Shown piece after piece: positions 8,526 through 18,320 of a stretch of DNA of 64,000 nt (within the stretch, counting starts at the first letter, position 1; every line of letters starts with the position of its first letter). A program made the position numbers and the translations under genes. The notes under the pieces are model-generated. The model searched no databases. It worked only from the letters and a program-made list of their open reading frames with translations, and was not told where the DNA came from. Source of the DNA: Methylovirgula sp. 4M-Z18 (GTDB lineage Bacteria > Pseudomonadota > Alphaproteobacteria > Rhizobiales > Beijerinckiaceae); contig NZ_CP149574.1 in assembly GCF_037890675.1 (NCBI RefSeq), forward strand, positions 1,178,001 through 1,242,000, in the 5' to 3' direction.

Positions 8526-10091
8526 CTAATGCCATCCATCTGGCATCGCTGCCTTCCTGCGGGCGATGTGATCCTGCAGCGCTTCATCCACGCCTGCATC
8601 CATCGGCGGCTCGACATACTCGCGCAGCATGCGTTTCCACTTTGCCTGCGCGCGCTCGCGGATGTCCTTCGCGCCTTCGTCCTGCCATTGCTCGAAGGAA
8701 TTGTTGTCGGCGAGGCTCGGCTCGTAAAAGGCGGTTTCGTAATTGCGCATCGTATGAGCCGAGCCGAGAAAATGCTTGCCTGGGCCGACTTCCACGAACG
8801 CATCCTGTGCGAAGGCATTGTCGTCGAGGCTCAGGCCCGCAGCGAGCACGTGCATGGCGCCGCATTGCTCCTCGTCCCAGACGAATTTTTCGTAGGACAT
8901 GGCCAGGCCACCTTCGAGCCAGCCGGCGGAATGCAGAATGAAATTCGCGCCGGCCATCACCGCAGGCCACAGCGAATTGGCGCTTTCGGTCGCAGCCTGC
9001 GCGTCGAAAGGCTTTGCGGCGCAGAGGTTTCCGCCGCAGCGTAGCGGCACGCCGAGCCGCCGCGCCAATTGGCCAATCGCGAAATAGGCGATGGCCGGCT
9101 CCGGCGTGCCGAAGGTCGGCGCACCGGATTTGAGCGACATGGATGAGAGAAAATTCCCCAGGATCGCCGGCGCGCCCTTACGCTCCACTTGGGTGAGTGC
9201 CACGCACACCATCGCCTCAGCGAAACATTGCGCGAGGCCGCCGGCCGTCGTCACCGGCCCCATCGCGCCGCCTAAGATAAAGGGCACGCAGACGGCCGCC
9301 TGATTGGCGGCGGCATAGGCGCGGATGACCCGGCTCGCCTCGCCATCGAGCACGAGCGGCGAATTGACATTGACATTGCCGAGAATGACGCAATGGCGGT
9401 CGACGAAATCCGCGCCGAACAGGATGCGGCACATGTCGATAGAATCGCGTGCCCGCTCCGCCGTCGTCACCGAGCCCATGAACGGCTTGTCCGACAGGCG
9501 CATATGCGCATAGACCATGTCGAAGTGCCGCTTGTTGACCGGAATGTCGCACGGCTCGCACACTGTGCCACCGGAGTGATGCAGCCACGGGCTTGCATAA
9601 GTCAGTTTGACGAAGTTCTGGAAGTCTTCGAGCGTGCCGTAGCGGCGGCCTTTTTCGAGATCAGTGACGAAAGGCGAGCCGTAGGATGGCGCGAAGACGG
9701 TGGCGTCGCCGCCGATCTGCACCGAATGGGCGGGGTTGCGCGCGTGCTGCGTGAAGACGCGCGGCGTGCTGGCCTGAATGATCGAGCGGATGAGCCCGGC
9801 AGGAAAATACAGGCGCTCGCCTTCCGCGCGCGCGCCATGCGCCACGAATTTGGCGATCGCTTCCGCGTCGCCGCGAATTTCGAAGCCAATTTCTTCAAGC
9901 AGGCGGTCCGCCTGCCGTTCGATCGCTGCGAGGCCTTCCTCCGAGAGCATTTCATACGGCGGGATGCGGCGCTGCAAAAACGCCGGCGCGCGCGGCGCCG
10001 CTTGCGCACGGCCACGCTGGCGCCCCTCACGCCCACCGGTGCGACCGCGCTTTTCGTGGAGATCGGTGGTCATGGGCGCGCCCTCATGCAT
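8526..10091 (-). CDS. Trimethylamine methyltransferase (MttB) family protein, non-pyrrolysine type
   Basis: 521 residues, MttB-superfamily length. The charged N-terminus could begin at 10091 or at the in-frame ATG at 10073 (MTTDLHEK). The core shows ILGNVNVNSPLVLDGEASRV, FILGGAMGPVTTAGGLAQ, FLSSMSLKSGAPTFGTPEP and LHSAGWLEGGLAMSYEKF. The frame is continuous with no internal amber codon where methanogen MttB carries pyrrolysine. Non-Pyl homologues demethylate quaternary amines such as glycine betaine, passing the methyl group to a corrinoid protein; no corrinoid protein is in this window. It is divergent from a LysR-type regulator that may control it. Confidence 0.88.
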   Translation of the reverse strand: MHEGAPMTTDLHEKRGRTGGREGRQRGRAQAAPRAPAFLQRRIPPYEMLSEEGLAAIERQADRLLEEIGFEIRGDAEAIAKFVAHGARAEGERLYFPAGLIRSIIQASTPRVFTQHARNPAHSVQIGGDATVFAPSYGSPFVTDLEKGRRYGTLEDFQNFVKLTYASPWLHHSGGTVCEPCDIPVNKRHFDMVYAHMRLSDKPFMGSVTTAERARDSIDMCRILFGADFVDRHCVILGNVNVNSPLVLDGEASRVIRAYAAANQAAVCVPFILGGAMGPVTTAGGLAQCFAEAMVCVALTQVERKGAPAILGNFLSSMSLKSGAPTFGTPEPAIAYFAIGQLARRLGVPLRCGGNLCAAKPFDAQAATESANSLWPAVMAGANFILHSAGWLEGGLAMSYEKFVWDEEQCGAMHVLAAGLSLDDNAFAQDAFVEVGPGKHFLGSAHTMRNYETAFYEPSLADNNSFEQWQDEGAKDIRERAQAKWKRMLREYVEPPMDAGVDEALQDHIARRKAAMPDGWH

Positions 10092-10174
10092 AATTTTTCT
10101 TGAGCTGAAACAGTGTCGTGGACTGATCCTATGCCACGTTCGCCGAACTCACCATTGCAAACGATTTTCTCTCA

Positions 10175-10193
10175 GCATAAAAATATTTTATGC
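10175..10193. promoter_or_regulatory. Palindrome overlapping the LysR start codon
   Basis: GCATAAAAATATTTTATGC: 8-bp perfect arms around a 3-bp centre. The ATG of the LysR gene (10190) lies in the right arm. Its place in the 98-bp divergent gap suggests an autoregulatory operator; the function is inferred. Confidence 0.45.
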
Positions 10194-11122
10194 AAAACAT
10201 CCGCCGCACGCTGCCCGCCTTGCCGCATCTCAACGTGTTCGATGCCGCTGCGCGGCACATGAGCTTCACTCTGGCCGGCCAGGAATTGGGGGTGACGCAG
10301 GCCGCCGTGTCCTATTCGATCCGGATGCTGGAGCGGGACCTGGGTGTGTCGCTGTTCACCCGCAATGGCCGCAACATCGTTCTGACCGAAGTGGGCGAGC
10401 GCTTCGCCCGCGACATTTCGCTCGGGCTCGCGCATTTGCGCCAATCGGTTCTGTCGATCCGCAAGACCGGCGCCGCGCGCATGGTAACGCTGTCGGTGTC
10501 CAGCGCCTTCGCGACATTCTGGCTCATGCCGCGCCTGAACGCGTTTCGCGAACGTTTCCCCGAGATCGATCTGCAGGTGCGCAGCACCGACCGCGACGTT
10601 GATCTTGCGCTTGAGGACATGTCCCTCGGCGTGCGCTACGGCAGCGGCATTCTGCCGAGCTACAGCCGCGCAGATCTGGCCGACGAGATCATCTATCCGG
10701 TCTGCAGCCCGGCCTATGCGGCGAAATTGCCGCGCGCGCCGGAAAAGTGCGGCGCCCGCGACGTGGCGCGCGCCGCGCTCATCCATCTTGACGAACCGTT
10801 TCGCGTCTGCCCGATCTGGGCCGATTGGCTGCATGCGCAAGGCCACGTGCCGAAAGCCGATTTGCCGATGCTGCGGCTCAACGATTATGTGCTGGTGATC
10901 CAGGCGGCGCTCGAAGGTCAGGGCATCGCCATGGGCTGGCAGCATCTGGTCGAGCCTCTGGTGCAGCGCGGCGCGCTTGTGCGGGTGACGCCGCACGTCT
11001 GGGCGACGGGTGTGGTATACTCGGTCGTGTGGGCAGGGCCACTCAGCAAGGACGCCGGAAAGGTGCGCGATTGGCTGCTTGAAGCGCAGCACGGCGCTCC
11101 GTTACCCACAGGCCGGCTTTGA
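10190..11122 (+). CDS. LysR-type transcriptional regulator (GcvA-like)
   Basis: 310 residues. The N-terminal winged helix is clear ([20 protein letters not shown], then [17 protein letters not shown]), followed by the GcvA/AmpR-type effector domain ([43 protein letters not shown]). GcvA-like regulators respond to amino acids or metabolites and usually act on a neighbouring gene, here the divergent MttB-like methyltransferase. A palindrome covers its own start codon. Confidence 0.92.
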   Translation: MQNIRRTLPALPHLNVFDAAARHMSFTLAGQELGVTQAAVSYSIRMLERDLGVSLFTRNGRNIVLTEVGERFARDISLGLAHLRQSVLSIRKTGAARMVTLSVSSAFATFWLMPRLNAFRERFPEIDLQVRSTDRDVDLALEDMSLGVRYGSGILPSYSRADLADEIIYPVCSPAYAAKLPRAPEKCGARDVARAALIHLDEPFRVCPIWADWLHAQGHVPKADLPMLRLNDYVLVIQAALEGQGIAMGWQHLVEPLVQRGALVRVTPHVWATGVVYSVVWAGPLSKDAGKVRDWLLEAQHGAPLPTGRL

Positions 11123-11189
11123 CCATCGTGGCGAGCGCGCCTACAAGCAGACCCCCACCTTTTGTCCAAACGAGTCGTTCGAGGTTTTG

Positions 11190-13511
11190 ATGAAATCGAT
11201 CAGCATGCGCATTGCCGAGGAGCTGGGCGTTGGTGCAAACCAGGTGACGGCTGCCGTCACCTTGCTGGACGAAGGCGCGACCGTGCCCTTCATCGCCCGG
11301 TACCGCAAGGAGGCGACCGGCGCGCTGGACGATACGCAGCTCCGCACCCTCGAAGAACGCCTGCGCTACCTGCGCGAGATGGAGGACCGCCGCAAGGCGA
11401 TTCTCGAGTCGATCCGCGAGCAGGGCAAGCTCGATGCGCCGCTCGAAAAGCTGATCATGGACGCCGATTCGAAGGCGCGGCTCGAAGACATCTATCTGCC
11501 CTTCAAGCCGAAGCGCCGTACCAAGGCGCAGATCGCCAAAGAGGCGGGTCTGGAGCCCTTGGCCAATATGTTGCTGACCGATCCGACCCGCGATCCGAAA
11601 GCCGAGGCCGCAGCGTTTGTGAAGCCCGACGGCGGTGTCGCAGGCGTGGACGAAGCGCTCGAAGGCGCGCGGGCGATCCTGATCGAGCGCTTCGCCGAAG
11701 ATGCCGAATTGATCGGCCGGCTGCGCGAGGATTTCTGGACGCGCGGGCAATTGTCCTCGAAAGTGCGCGACGGCAAGAAGGCGGACGGCGCGAAATTCGC
11801 CGATTATTTCGACTTTGCCGAACCGCTCACCAAATTGCCGTCGCACCGCATTCTCGCGCTGTTCCGTGGCGAGAAGGAGGAGGTGCTCGATGTGCGCCTC
11901 GAGTCCGACCCGACCGCCGACCCGACCGTGCGCGTGCCGGGGCCTTATGAGCTTGCGATCGCCAGCCGCTTCTCGGTCGCCGACCGCGGCCGCGCCGCCG
12001 ACAAATGGCTGATGGATTGCGTGCGCTGGGCCTGGCGTACCAAGATCGAGATGCATCTGTCGGTGGATTTGCGCCTGCGGCTGTGGACGCTGGCGGAAGA
12101 GGCGGGCGTCAAAGTGTTCGCCAGCAATCTGCGCGATCTGCTGCTCGCGGCGCCCGCCGGCACGCGCGCGACGATGGGGCTCGATCCGGGGTTCCGCACC
12201 GGCGTGAAAGTTGCGGTGGTGGATGCGACCGGCAAGGTGGTGGCAACCACCCCGATCTATCCGCACGAGCCGCAGCGGCAATGGAACGAGAGCTTGATGA
12301 CGCTTGGCCGCCTCGCGCGCGAGCACAAAGTCGATCTCATCGCGATCGGCAACGGCACCGCGTCGCGCGAAACCGACAAGCTCGCCGGCGATCTGATCGC
12401 GAAATTTCCCGAGTTGAAGCTCACCAAGGTCATGGTGTCGGAGGCGGGCGCGTCGGTCTATTCGGCCTCCGCTTACGCAGCGAGCGAATTGCCCGAACTC
12501 GACGTCACCTTGCGCGGCGCGGTCTCGATCGCGCGCCGCCTGCAGGATCCGCTCGCGGAACTCGTGAAGATCGATCCGAAATCGATCGGCGTCGGCCAAT
12601 ATCAGCACGATCTTGCCGAACACAAATTGTCGCGCTCGCTCGATGCGGTGGTCGAGGATTGTGTGAACGGCGTCGGCGTCGACGTGAATACCGCCTCGGC
12701 CAAATTGCTCGCGCGTGTGTCGGGCATTGGTGAGAGCCTCGCGCAAGGCATCGTCGCGCATCGCAATGCCAACGGCCCGTTCAAGACCCGCGCCAAGCTC
12801 AAGGACGTGCCGCGCCTCGGCGCGAAAGCGTTCGAATTGTCGGCCGGCTTCTTGCGCATTCAGAGTGGCGACGATCCGCTCGACCGCTCGGGCGTGCACC
12901 CCGAGGCCTATCCCGTCGTGCGGCGCATTCTTGCGGCGACGAAAAGCGATATTGCGGCGCTGATCGGCAATTCGCAGATCCTGCGCACGGTGAAGCCGGC
13001 GGATTTCACCGACGAGACATTCGGCCTGCCGACCGTGACCGACATTTTGCGCGAATTGGAAAAGCCCGGCCGCGATCCGCGCCCGGCCTTCAAGACCGCC
13101 ACGTTCCAGGAAGGTGTTGAGACTCTGAACGATCTCAAACCCGGCATGATCCTGGAAGGCGTCGTCACCAACGTCGCGGCCTTCGGCGCCTTTGTCGATA
13201 TCGGTGTGCATCAGGACGGGCTCGTGCATATTTCTGCGCTCGCGAACACGTTCGTGAAGGACCCGCGCGACGTGGTGAAGCCCGGCGACATCGTGAAAGT
13301 GAAAGTGCTGGAGGTCGACAAGGATCGCAAGCGCATTGCGCTGTCGATGCGCATGGACGACGACGTGTCGCGCAAACCTGCCGGACAAGGGCAGAACCGC
13401 ACGCGCGACAACAACGCGCGCTACATGACCTCGCAGGCGCCGAAGCCGCAGAGCGGCGGCGGCGCGTTTGCCGACGCGCTACGCAAGGCCGGGCTCGATA
13501 AGAACCGGTGA
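11190..13511 (+). CDS. tex: Tex family RNA-binding transcription accessory protein
   Basis: 773 residues from the ATG at 11190 ([18 protein letters not shown]). The frame could open upstream, but only this start gives the family N-terminus. Order of domains: Tex N-terminal helical region ([20 protein letters not shown]), YqgF/RNase H-like domain ([20 protein letters not shown]), helix-hairpin-helix pair ([32 protein letters not shown]), and a C-terminal S1 domain ([20 protein letters not shown]). Tex binds nucleic acid and associates with transcription complexes. It is followed by an intrinsic terminator. Confidence 0.96.
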   Translation: MKSISMRIAEELGVGANQVTAAVTLLDEGATVPFIARYRKEATGALDDTQLRTLEERLRYLREMEDRRKAILESIREQGKLDAPLEKLIMDADSKARLEDIYLPFKPKRRTKAQIAKEAGLEPLANMLLTDPTRDPKAEAAAFVKPDGGVAGVDEALEGARAILIERFAEDAELIGRLREDFWTRGQLSSKVRDGKKADGAKFADYFDFAEPLTKLPSHRILALFRGEKEEVLDVRLESDPTADPTVRVPGPYELAIASRFSVADRGRAADKWLMDCVRWAWRTKIEMHLSVDLRLRLWTLAEEAGVKVFASNLRDLLLAAPAGTRATMGLDPGFRTGVKVAVVDATGKVVATTPIYPHEPQRQWNESLMTLGRLAREHKVDLIAIGNGTASRETDKLAGDLIAKFPELKLTKVMVSEAGASVYSASAYAASELPELDVTLRGAVSIARRLQDPLAELVKIDPKSIGVGQYQHDLAEHKLSRSLDAVVEDCVNGVGVDVNTASAKLLARVSGIGESLAQGIVAHRNANGPFKTRAKLKDVPRLGAKAFELSAGFLRIQSGDDPLDRSGVHPEAYPVVRRILAATKSDIAALIGNSQILRTVKPADFTDETFGLPTVTDILRELEKPGRDPRPAFKTATFQEGVETLNDLKPGMILEGVVTNVAAFGAFVDIGVHQDGLVHISALANTFVKDPRDVVKPGDIVKVKVLEVDKDRKRIALSMRMDDDVSRKPAGQGQNRTRDNNARYMTSQAPKPQSGGGAFADALRKAGLDKNR

Positions 13512-13540
13512 GGCGGTGGGCCTGAGCTGCGGCTTATAAC

Positions 13541-13584
13541 AAGGCCGCACCGTCATCCTGGGATGGCGGCGTGGCCTTTTTGTT
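13541..13584 (+). terminator. Rho-independent terminator after tex
   Basis: Long stem with arms AAGGCCGCACCGTCATCC (13541-13558) and GGATGGCGGCGTGGCCTT (13561-13578), then a T-run through 13581. It lies 29 bases past the tex stop. Confidence 0.8.
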
Positions 13585-13747
13585 GGACGAGGTTTACCGG
13601 GCAGTTCGTGTGCTACTTAAACCGGCCACATCGTGTGTTACCGACGCACGCCGCAGGACCCCTTGACAGAAATAGATTTGGAACTTATGAAGAACAAAAG
13701 TGGTTCAATGTGGAAACTTTTTGAGGCGATCGGGGTAGGAGGGGCGC

Positions 13748-14167
13748 ATGAGTCGTCAGTTTGTTTTCGGTGCGGCATTGGTTGTCTTGATGTCCGGCGC
13801 GGCCTTAGCGCAGCAGGCCGCTCCGACGGTTTCTGCAAGCGGCGGGCACAGGATCGAGAAATATTCGGTGTTGGCGCGCGCAGCCTATCAGTTCGATAAG
13901 CTGGACGTGAACAAGCAGGGCTTCCTCGACCAGAGCGAATGGAACAAGTCGGTCGATGACTATGTCGCCCGCTACCGCGCCGAAATGCAGCGGCGCTTCG
14001 CGGAAATGGATGTCAATCACACCGGCAAGGTGACGAAGGAGCAGTTCGTCGCGGCGCGCGGACGCTGGTTCGATGCGGTCGACACCGATCACAGCGGCAC
14101 GATCGACGACGAAAAATTGCGCGCCTATCGCCGCAGGGAGCGGGATCAGGCGGCGGCGGAAGAATAG
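13748..14167 (+). CDS. Exported EF-hand calcium-binding protein
   Basis: 139 residues with a signal peptide (MSRQFVFGAALVVLMSGAAL, cleavage near ALAQQ). Three EF-hand-like loops follow: DKLDVNKQGFLDQSEW, AEMDVNHTGKVTKEQF and DAVDTDHSGTIDDEKL. The second and third keep Asp/Asn/Gly/acidic-12 positions close to the canonical pattern; the first has Lys/Gln substitutions and may bind weakly. It is likely a periplasmic calcium-responsive protein. There is no operon partner; it stands between tex and a histidine kinase on the other strand. Confidence 0.88.
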   Translation: MSRQFVFGAALVVLMSGAALAQQAAPTVSASGGHRIEKYSVLARAAYQFDKLDVNKQGFLDQSEWNKSVDDYVARYRAEMQRRFAEMDVNHTGKVTKEQFVAARGRWFDAVDTDHSGTIDDEKLRAYRRRERDQAAAEE

Positions 14168-14171
14168 CGCG

Positions 14172-14295
14172 AGAGCATTTTCGAGAAAAGTTTCACGACT
14201 TTTCGGTTAAGAACCGCAGGTCCGCGTAGCGAAAATGCGATAAAACAAAGAACTAGAGCTATTTTGCGATTCTGAGGGAACGCAAAATGCTCTAG
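14172..14295. repeat. Intergenic inverted repeat, type C
   Basis: Left end AGAGCATTTTCGAG (14172 on) pairs with the right end CGCAAAATGCTCTAG (14281-14295). Inside are further short complementary segments (AAAAGT.. / ACTTTT). A shorter, diverged relative with the ends TAGAGC...GCTCTA occurs at 55405-55498. This wording resembles repeats scattered in Bradyrhizobium-type genomes (recalled, not searched). Confidence 0.65.
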
Positions 14296-14306
14296 GCGGT
14301 GACATG

Positions 14307-14334
14307 GAACGATCCCGGTCCTCGGGGATCGTTC
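14307..14334 (-). terminator. Hairpin overlapping the histidine kinase stop codon
   Basis: Perfect 10-bp stem GAACGATCCC / GGGATCGTTC with an 8-nt loop. It begins inside the stop codon of the histidine kinase gene. No U-tract follows, so termination is uncertain. Confidence 0.45.
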
Positions 14335-16639
14335 AAACGGCGAGTGGCAGCTCGGCGGCCTGCTTGCGCGGTTGCGGGATGCGCAGAGTGACGCGCGTGC
14401 CTTGATTGGGCGCCGACTGGATTTGCAATTTGCCGCCGTGCAATTCGGCCAACGATTTCGCGATGCCGAGGCCGAGGCCAGAGCCTTTCATGCCATTTTC
14501 CATGGTATTGCTGACCTGCTCGAACGGCCGCCCCAGGCGGGAAATGTCCTCTTCCGCAATGCCGGGGCCGTGGTCTTCGACGGAGATGGTCAATTCGCCG
14601 TCGCGCATCCGCGTGACGATTTGAATGTCGCTGCCGTCGGGGCTGAATTTCACCGCATTGCGCAAGAGCGTGTGTAGGATGCGGCCAAGCGCTTGGGCGT
14701 CGGCGTGCACGGTGACGCCCGGCGCCTGTTCGATGCTGATGCCGATATGCTTTGCCGCAGCTTGCGGGCGGATGGTCTCGACCGCCGTCGAAACGACGTC
14801 ATCGGTCGCGAGCGGGGCGATGTCCAATTTGACGCGGCCGGCATCGAGGCGGGCCATGTCGAGCACGTCGGAAATCATGGTGAGCAGATAGGCGCCGCTC
14901 TCGCGGATGTCCTTGCAATAGTCGACATATTTGCTCGATCCGAGCGGCCCGAACACTTCGCCGCCCATCAGCTCGGAAAACCCGATGATGGCATTGAGCG
15001 GCGTGCGCAATTCGTGGCTCATATTGGCGAGGAATTCTGACTTTGCGCGGTTCGCCGCCTCGGCCTGGCCCTTCTGCTCCAAATATTGTTCGGCAAGTTC
15101 GGCCAATTGTTGCGCTTGCGCTTCGAGGGTCTGGCGCGAGCGGCGCAGGTCCGAAATCATCGCGATCAGGCGGCGCTCGGAATCGAGCAATTGCTCCTCG
15201 TGCAATTTGAGCTGGGTGATGTCGGTGCCGACCGAAACGTAGCCACCGTCCTTCGTGCGCCGCTCGTCGACCTGTAGCCAGCGCCCGTCGAGTAATTTGG
15301 CCTCGTAGGCGCGCGCATCCTGGGCGCCATGCTCGCTGCGCATCATCTCCTTCTGGATTTCCGGCGCGCGGCCGAGCGCGATCACGCGGGCATAAGGCGT
15401 GCCGGGCTGCACCGCTTCGTTGGGCAGCTGATGCAATTGCTGGAACTTCTTGTTGCAGACGATCAAGCGGTTCTGGTTGTCCCACAATACGAAAGCTTCC
15501 GAAATCGCCTCGATCGCTTCGCGCAGGCGGCGGTCGGCGGCGGCGGTCTTTTCGGTGAGCGAAACCTGTTCGGAAATGTCGGTGGCAATGCCGATGAGAT
15601 GGATCGAGGCATCGGTTTCGTCGCGCACGAGTTGCACGCGCACGCGCAGCCAGACCCATTCGCCCTTCACGTCCTTCATGCGGCAGGCATGGTCGATCGA
15701 GCCTTCGCCGCGGCGCATCAGGTCTTCGGCCAAGGCCTGCAGATTGCCGTCCTGCGGATGCAGGAGCGTGCGCACGTCGCCGTAGGACAGATAGGAATGA
15801 GACGGTTTCTGACCGATCATCTCATACATGGAATCGGACCAGTAGATACGGCCTCGCGCCACGTCCCAATCCCACAGGCCGCAATGGCCGCGGTTCAACG
15901 CGGTGTCGATGCGGCGGCGAATGCGCTCGAAGGCCGTGTCGGCCTTTTGGGTGCGCGCCGCCTGCCAGAAATAGGCGCTGGCCAGCACGACCAGGATGAA
16001 GGCGCTCGAGGCGAGCAGGAAGGCGGTGCGGTAAAAGGCCGAGCGCCAATCGGCGAGCAGGGAGGAGAGCGGCTGGATCACCGCGACCTGGCCAAGGGGC
16101 GCGTCGAGATTGCGCACGGCGGCAACCGCGTCGGTGCCGTCGGCAAGGGTGATGCGCAAAGGGCCGGCCTTCTCGCCGAACACGGTTAGCAATTGCTCAG
16201 CGCCCATGTAGTCCGCGAGAGTCTTGCTGGCGGCAATCCCGTCCGGCAATCCGGTGACGATGTGGCCCTTGGCATTGCTGATGAGGATCTGCCGGCCGTG
16301 CTGGAACGCGTGCGCCGGCATCGTGCTGCGGAACTGGTCCTCATTGAAGGTCGTGGCGTTCTTCTCAAGCGCGTCGGTCGCCTTCGCCGCCGCCGCGATG
16401 CTGAGCGTCTCGGCGTCCGACAAAGCATCGTTGATGATCTGCAGGCGGGCGTCCTGGCCCTGAATGAAGACGGCGGCCACCAAAGCCGCCGCGAAGGCAA
16501 TGATCAAACCAAGGATGGCGGCGCGTAGCCAAGGCTCGCGCCGAGCCAATTTCTGTATGGAATATTTTGGAAAGAGTCGCCAAACCTCGTTCCATGTACC
16601 CGCGTAAACAGGCACATGGGCTGCGTGCAAGCGCGCCAT
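14333..16639 (-). CDS. PAS-domain membrane sensor histidine kinase
   Basis: 768 residues. Two membrane segments (about 38-60 and 208-230) flank a periplasmic sensor region. Then come PAS domains (TALNRGHCGLWDWDVARGRI with its PAC tail, and AISEAFVLWDNQNRLIVCNK) and a coiled coil rich in Gln/Glu. The HisKA H-box is HELRTPLNAIIGFSE (His ~541), with HATPase_c boxes LLRNAVKFSPDGSD, DHGPGIAEED and GSGLGLGIAKSLAELHGG. The H-box wording FGPLGSSKYVDYCKDIRESG is like PleC/DivJ-type kinases of alphaproteobacteria, which act on DivK-like regulators; assignment to PleC itself is not secure. No response regulator is adjacent. Confidence 0.92.
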   Translation of the reverse strand: MARLHAAHVPVYAGTWNEVWRLFPKYSIQKLARREPWLRAAILGLIIAFAAALVAAVFIQGQDARLQIINDALSDAETLSIAAAAKATDALEKNATTFNEDQFRSTMPAHAFQHGRQILISNAKGHIVTGLPDGIAASKTLADYMGAEQLLTVFGEKAGPLRITLADGTDAVAAVRNLDAPLGQVAVIQPLSSLLADWRSAFYRTAFLLASSAFILVVLASAYFWQAARTQKADTAFERIRRRIDTALNRGHCGLWDWDVARGRIYWSDSMYEMIGQKPSHSYLSYGDVRTLLHPQDGNLQALAEDLMRRGEGSIDHACRMKDVKGEWVWLRVRVQLVRDETDASIHLIGIATDISEQVSLTEKTAAADRRLREAIEAISEAFVLWDNQNRLIVCNKKFQQLHQLPNEAVQPGTPYARVIALGRAPEIQKEMMRSEHGAQDARAYEAKLLDGRWLQVDERRTKDGGYVSVGTDITQLKLHEEQLLDSERRLIAMISDLRRSRQTLEAQAQQLAELAEQYLEQKGQAEAANRAKSEFLANMSHELRTPLNAIIGFSELMGGEVFGPLGSSKYVDYCKDIRESGAYLLTMISDVLDMARLDAGRVKLDIAPLATDDVVSTAVETIRPQAAAKHIGISIEQAPGVTVHADAQALGRILHTLLRNAVKFSPDGSDIQIVTRMRDGELTISVEDHGPGIAEEDISRLGRPFEQVSNTMENGMKGSGLGLGIAKSLAELHGGKLQIQSAPNQGTRVTLRIPQPRKQAAELPLAV

Positions 16640-16884
16640 GTTAGACCCCCTCGAAACACTCGACGACCGGAGTCAATGTGCCGCATCTTCTCCGAATCAA
16701 CTCCAATAGAATCTGAGGGCGATGATTTGTCCAGTTATTAATGAATCGTTTACGGAATTTTTTCGCGGCAAAGAGAGATGTGCAAAAGAGCTTCAAAATA
16801 TGGGGTTCGTGCGATGCTCAGGCACAATATCTATTGCGCGCTTCGAGGCCTTAAAAAAGCGTTCCGGAAGGGTCGCACGCGCCG

Positions 16885-18111
16885 TCATGTCGCTGTGCGC
16901 CATTTCGGCATGAGCAGCCAGAGTGCGAGGCTGACGTTCAACAGATTCCAGGCGATGCCATTGGCGAAAGCCGCGCGGTAGGAGCCGGTCGCGTCGAAGA
17001 TGAGGCCCGAAAGCCAGCCGCCCAGCGCCATGCCCACGATCGTCGCGCTGACCGCGATCGCGACCCGCGTCGCGGCCTGCTGGGCCGGAAAATATTCGCG
17101 GATGATGAGCGCGTAGGAGGGCACGATGCCGCCCTGGAACAAGCCGAACAAAGCCGAAATCACATAGAGCGAGGTCAGGCCGTCGAAGAGGAAGTAGAGC
17201 AGCAGGGCCGCCCCTTGCGCCACCGAGCCGATCAGCAAGGTGACCAGCCCGCCGACGCGGTCGGCGACGAAGCCCGACGCGACGCGGCTGACCATACCGA
17301 AAATCAGCATAAGCGCCAGCATGTCGGCGCCCGCCGCCGGGCCATAACCGAGGTCGCCGCAATAGGCGACGATATGCACCTGCGGCATCGACATTGCGAC
17401 GCAGCAAGCGACCCCAGCGATGCAGATGAGCCCTTGCAGAGCGTTGGGCGAGAAGCCCGAGACGCCTTGCGGCGTGGCGGCCGCCGCCCGTTGGCTATGC
17501 GTAGTCGGTGTCCGCCCCCGTAAGAACCATGTCAGCGGCAGGATCGTGACGACGCAGATGATCCCGACAATGAGATAGGCCTCGCGCCAGCCCACATGCT
17601 CGATCAGGCGCTGCAGGACCGGCGACCAGACCGCGCCTGCAATGTAATTGCCCGCGGCACAGACGGTCACGGCGACGCCGCGCCGGCGCTCGAACCAATG
17701 GGAGATGTCGGCCATGAGCGGCGCGAAGAGCGCCGACACGCCGAAAAAGCCGAGGAACACACCATGGCAGATGATGAAGAGCGGGAAATTGCGCAGAGTG
17801 GCGCAGAGGGCGAAACCGAGCCCGAGCGCGCCGGCGGCAATGGCGACCGGCAGCGTGATATTGTACCGGTCGGCGAGCCGGCCCATAAAAATTGCGCCGG
17901 CGGCGAAACACAGCATCGTGACCGTATAGGGCACTGACGCGTCGCCGCGGGTGAGGCCGAAATCCTGCTGCACCGCCGGAAGCACGATGGAATAGGACCA
18001 CATGCCGACATTGCCGATGCTGGCGATGAGCGTCGCAATGGCGAGCCGGAACCAGGCTTTCGAGCCGTCTATATCGCCATGCGCGCGCACCGAGGACATT
18101 TCGCTTCCCAA
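16885..18111 (-). CDS. MFS transporter (monocarboxylate/OFA-like)
   Basis: 408 residues with about 12 membrane helices. The MFS motif A between helices 2 and 3 reads GRLADRYNITLP and is repeated in the second half (GFVADRVGGL). The loops and the opening WSYSIVLPAVQQDFGLTRGD resemble the oxalate/formate-type and monocarboxylate-porter branch of MFS. The first ATG is at 18111; the ATG at 18099 (MSSVRAHGD) is also possible. The substrate is unknown. It has no obvious partner gene. Confidence 0.85.
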   Translation of the reverse strand: MGSEMSSVRAHGDIDGSKAWFRLAIATLIASIGNVGMWSYSIVLPAVQQDFGLTRGDASVPYTVTMLCFAAGAIFMGRLADRYNITLPVAIAAGALGLGFALCATLRNFPLFIICHGVFLGFFGVSALFAPLMADISHWFERRRGVAVTVCAAGNYIAGAVWSPVLQRLIEHVGWREAYLIVGIICVVTILPLTWFLRGRTPTTHSQRAAAATPQGVSGFSPNALQGLICIAGVACCVAMSMPQVHIVAYCGDLGYGPAAGADMLALMLIFGMVSRVASGFVADRVGGLVTLLIGSVAQGAALLLYFLFDGLTSLYVISALFGLFQGGIVPSYALIIREYFPAQQAATRVAIAVSATIVGMALGGWLSGLIFDATGSYRAAFANGIAWNLLNVSLALWLLMPKWRTAT

Positions 18112-18213
18112 TTTTGTAAAGGTAGGCGGCGACTCTCAGGCGCAAGTCACTCGAAGACAAATGATTTTATGTGATCGCAGAGATGAACGAGAGTGATGGC
18201 GGGGCGCCGAAGG

Positions 18214-18313
18214 CGCTCCCTTCTCCCGCGCACGGAACCCGGGCATGCCCGGGTTCCGCATCAAAAATGCACAAACCGGCTATACCCGGTTTGTGAGGCG
18301 CGGGAGAAGGGAG
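18214..18313. repeat. Nested palindrome, can form a branched cruciform
   Basis: Outer arms CTCCCTTCTCCCGCGC (18216-18231) and GCGCGGGAGAAGGGAG (18298-18313) are exact reverse complements. Inside lie two independent hairpins: a perfect 26-bp palindrome at 18233-18258 (half-site CGGAACCCGGGCA) and ACAAACCGG...CCGGTTTGT at 18271-18294. It sits just past the pepN stop, between pepN and the MFS gene. Confidence 0.9.
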
Positions 18314-18320
18314 TCCCGTT

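Noticed and set aside
11043-13388. 781-codon minus-strand frame opposite tex
   Set aside because: Antisense to a clear tex gene; Arg/His-rich with no recognisable domain. High-GC third-position bias explains it.
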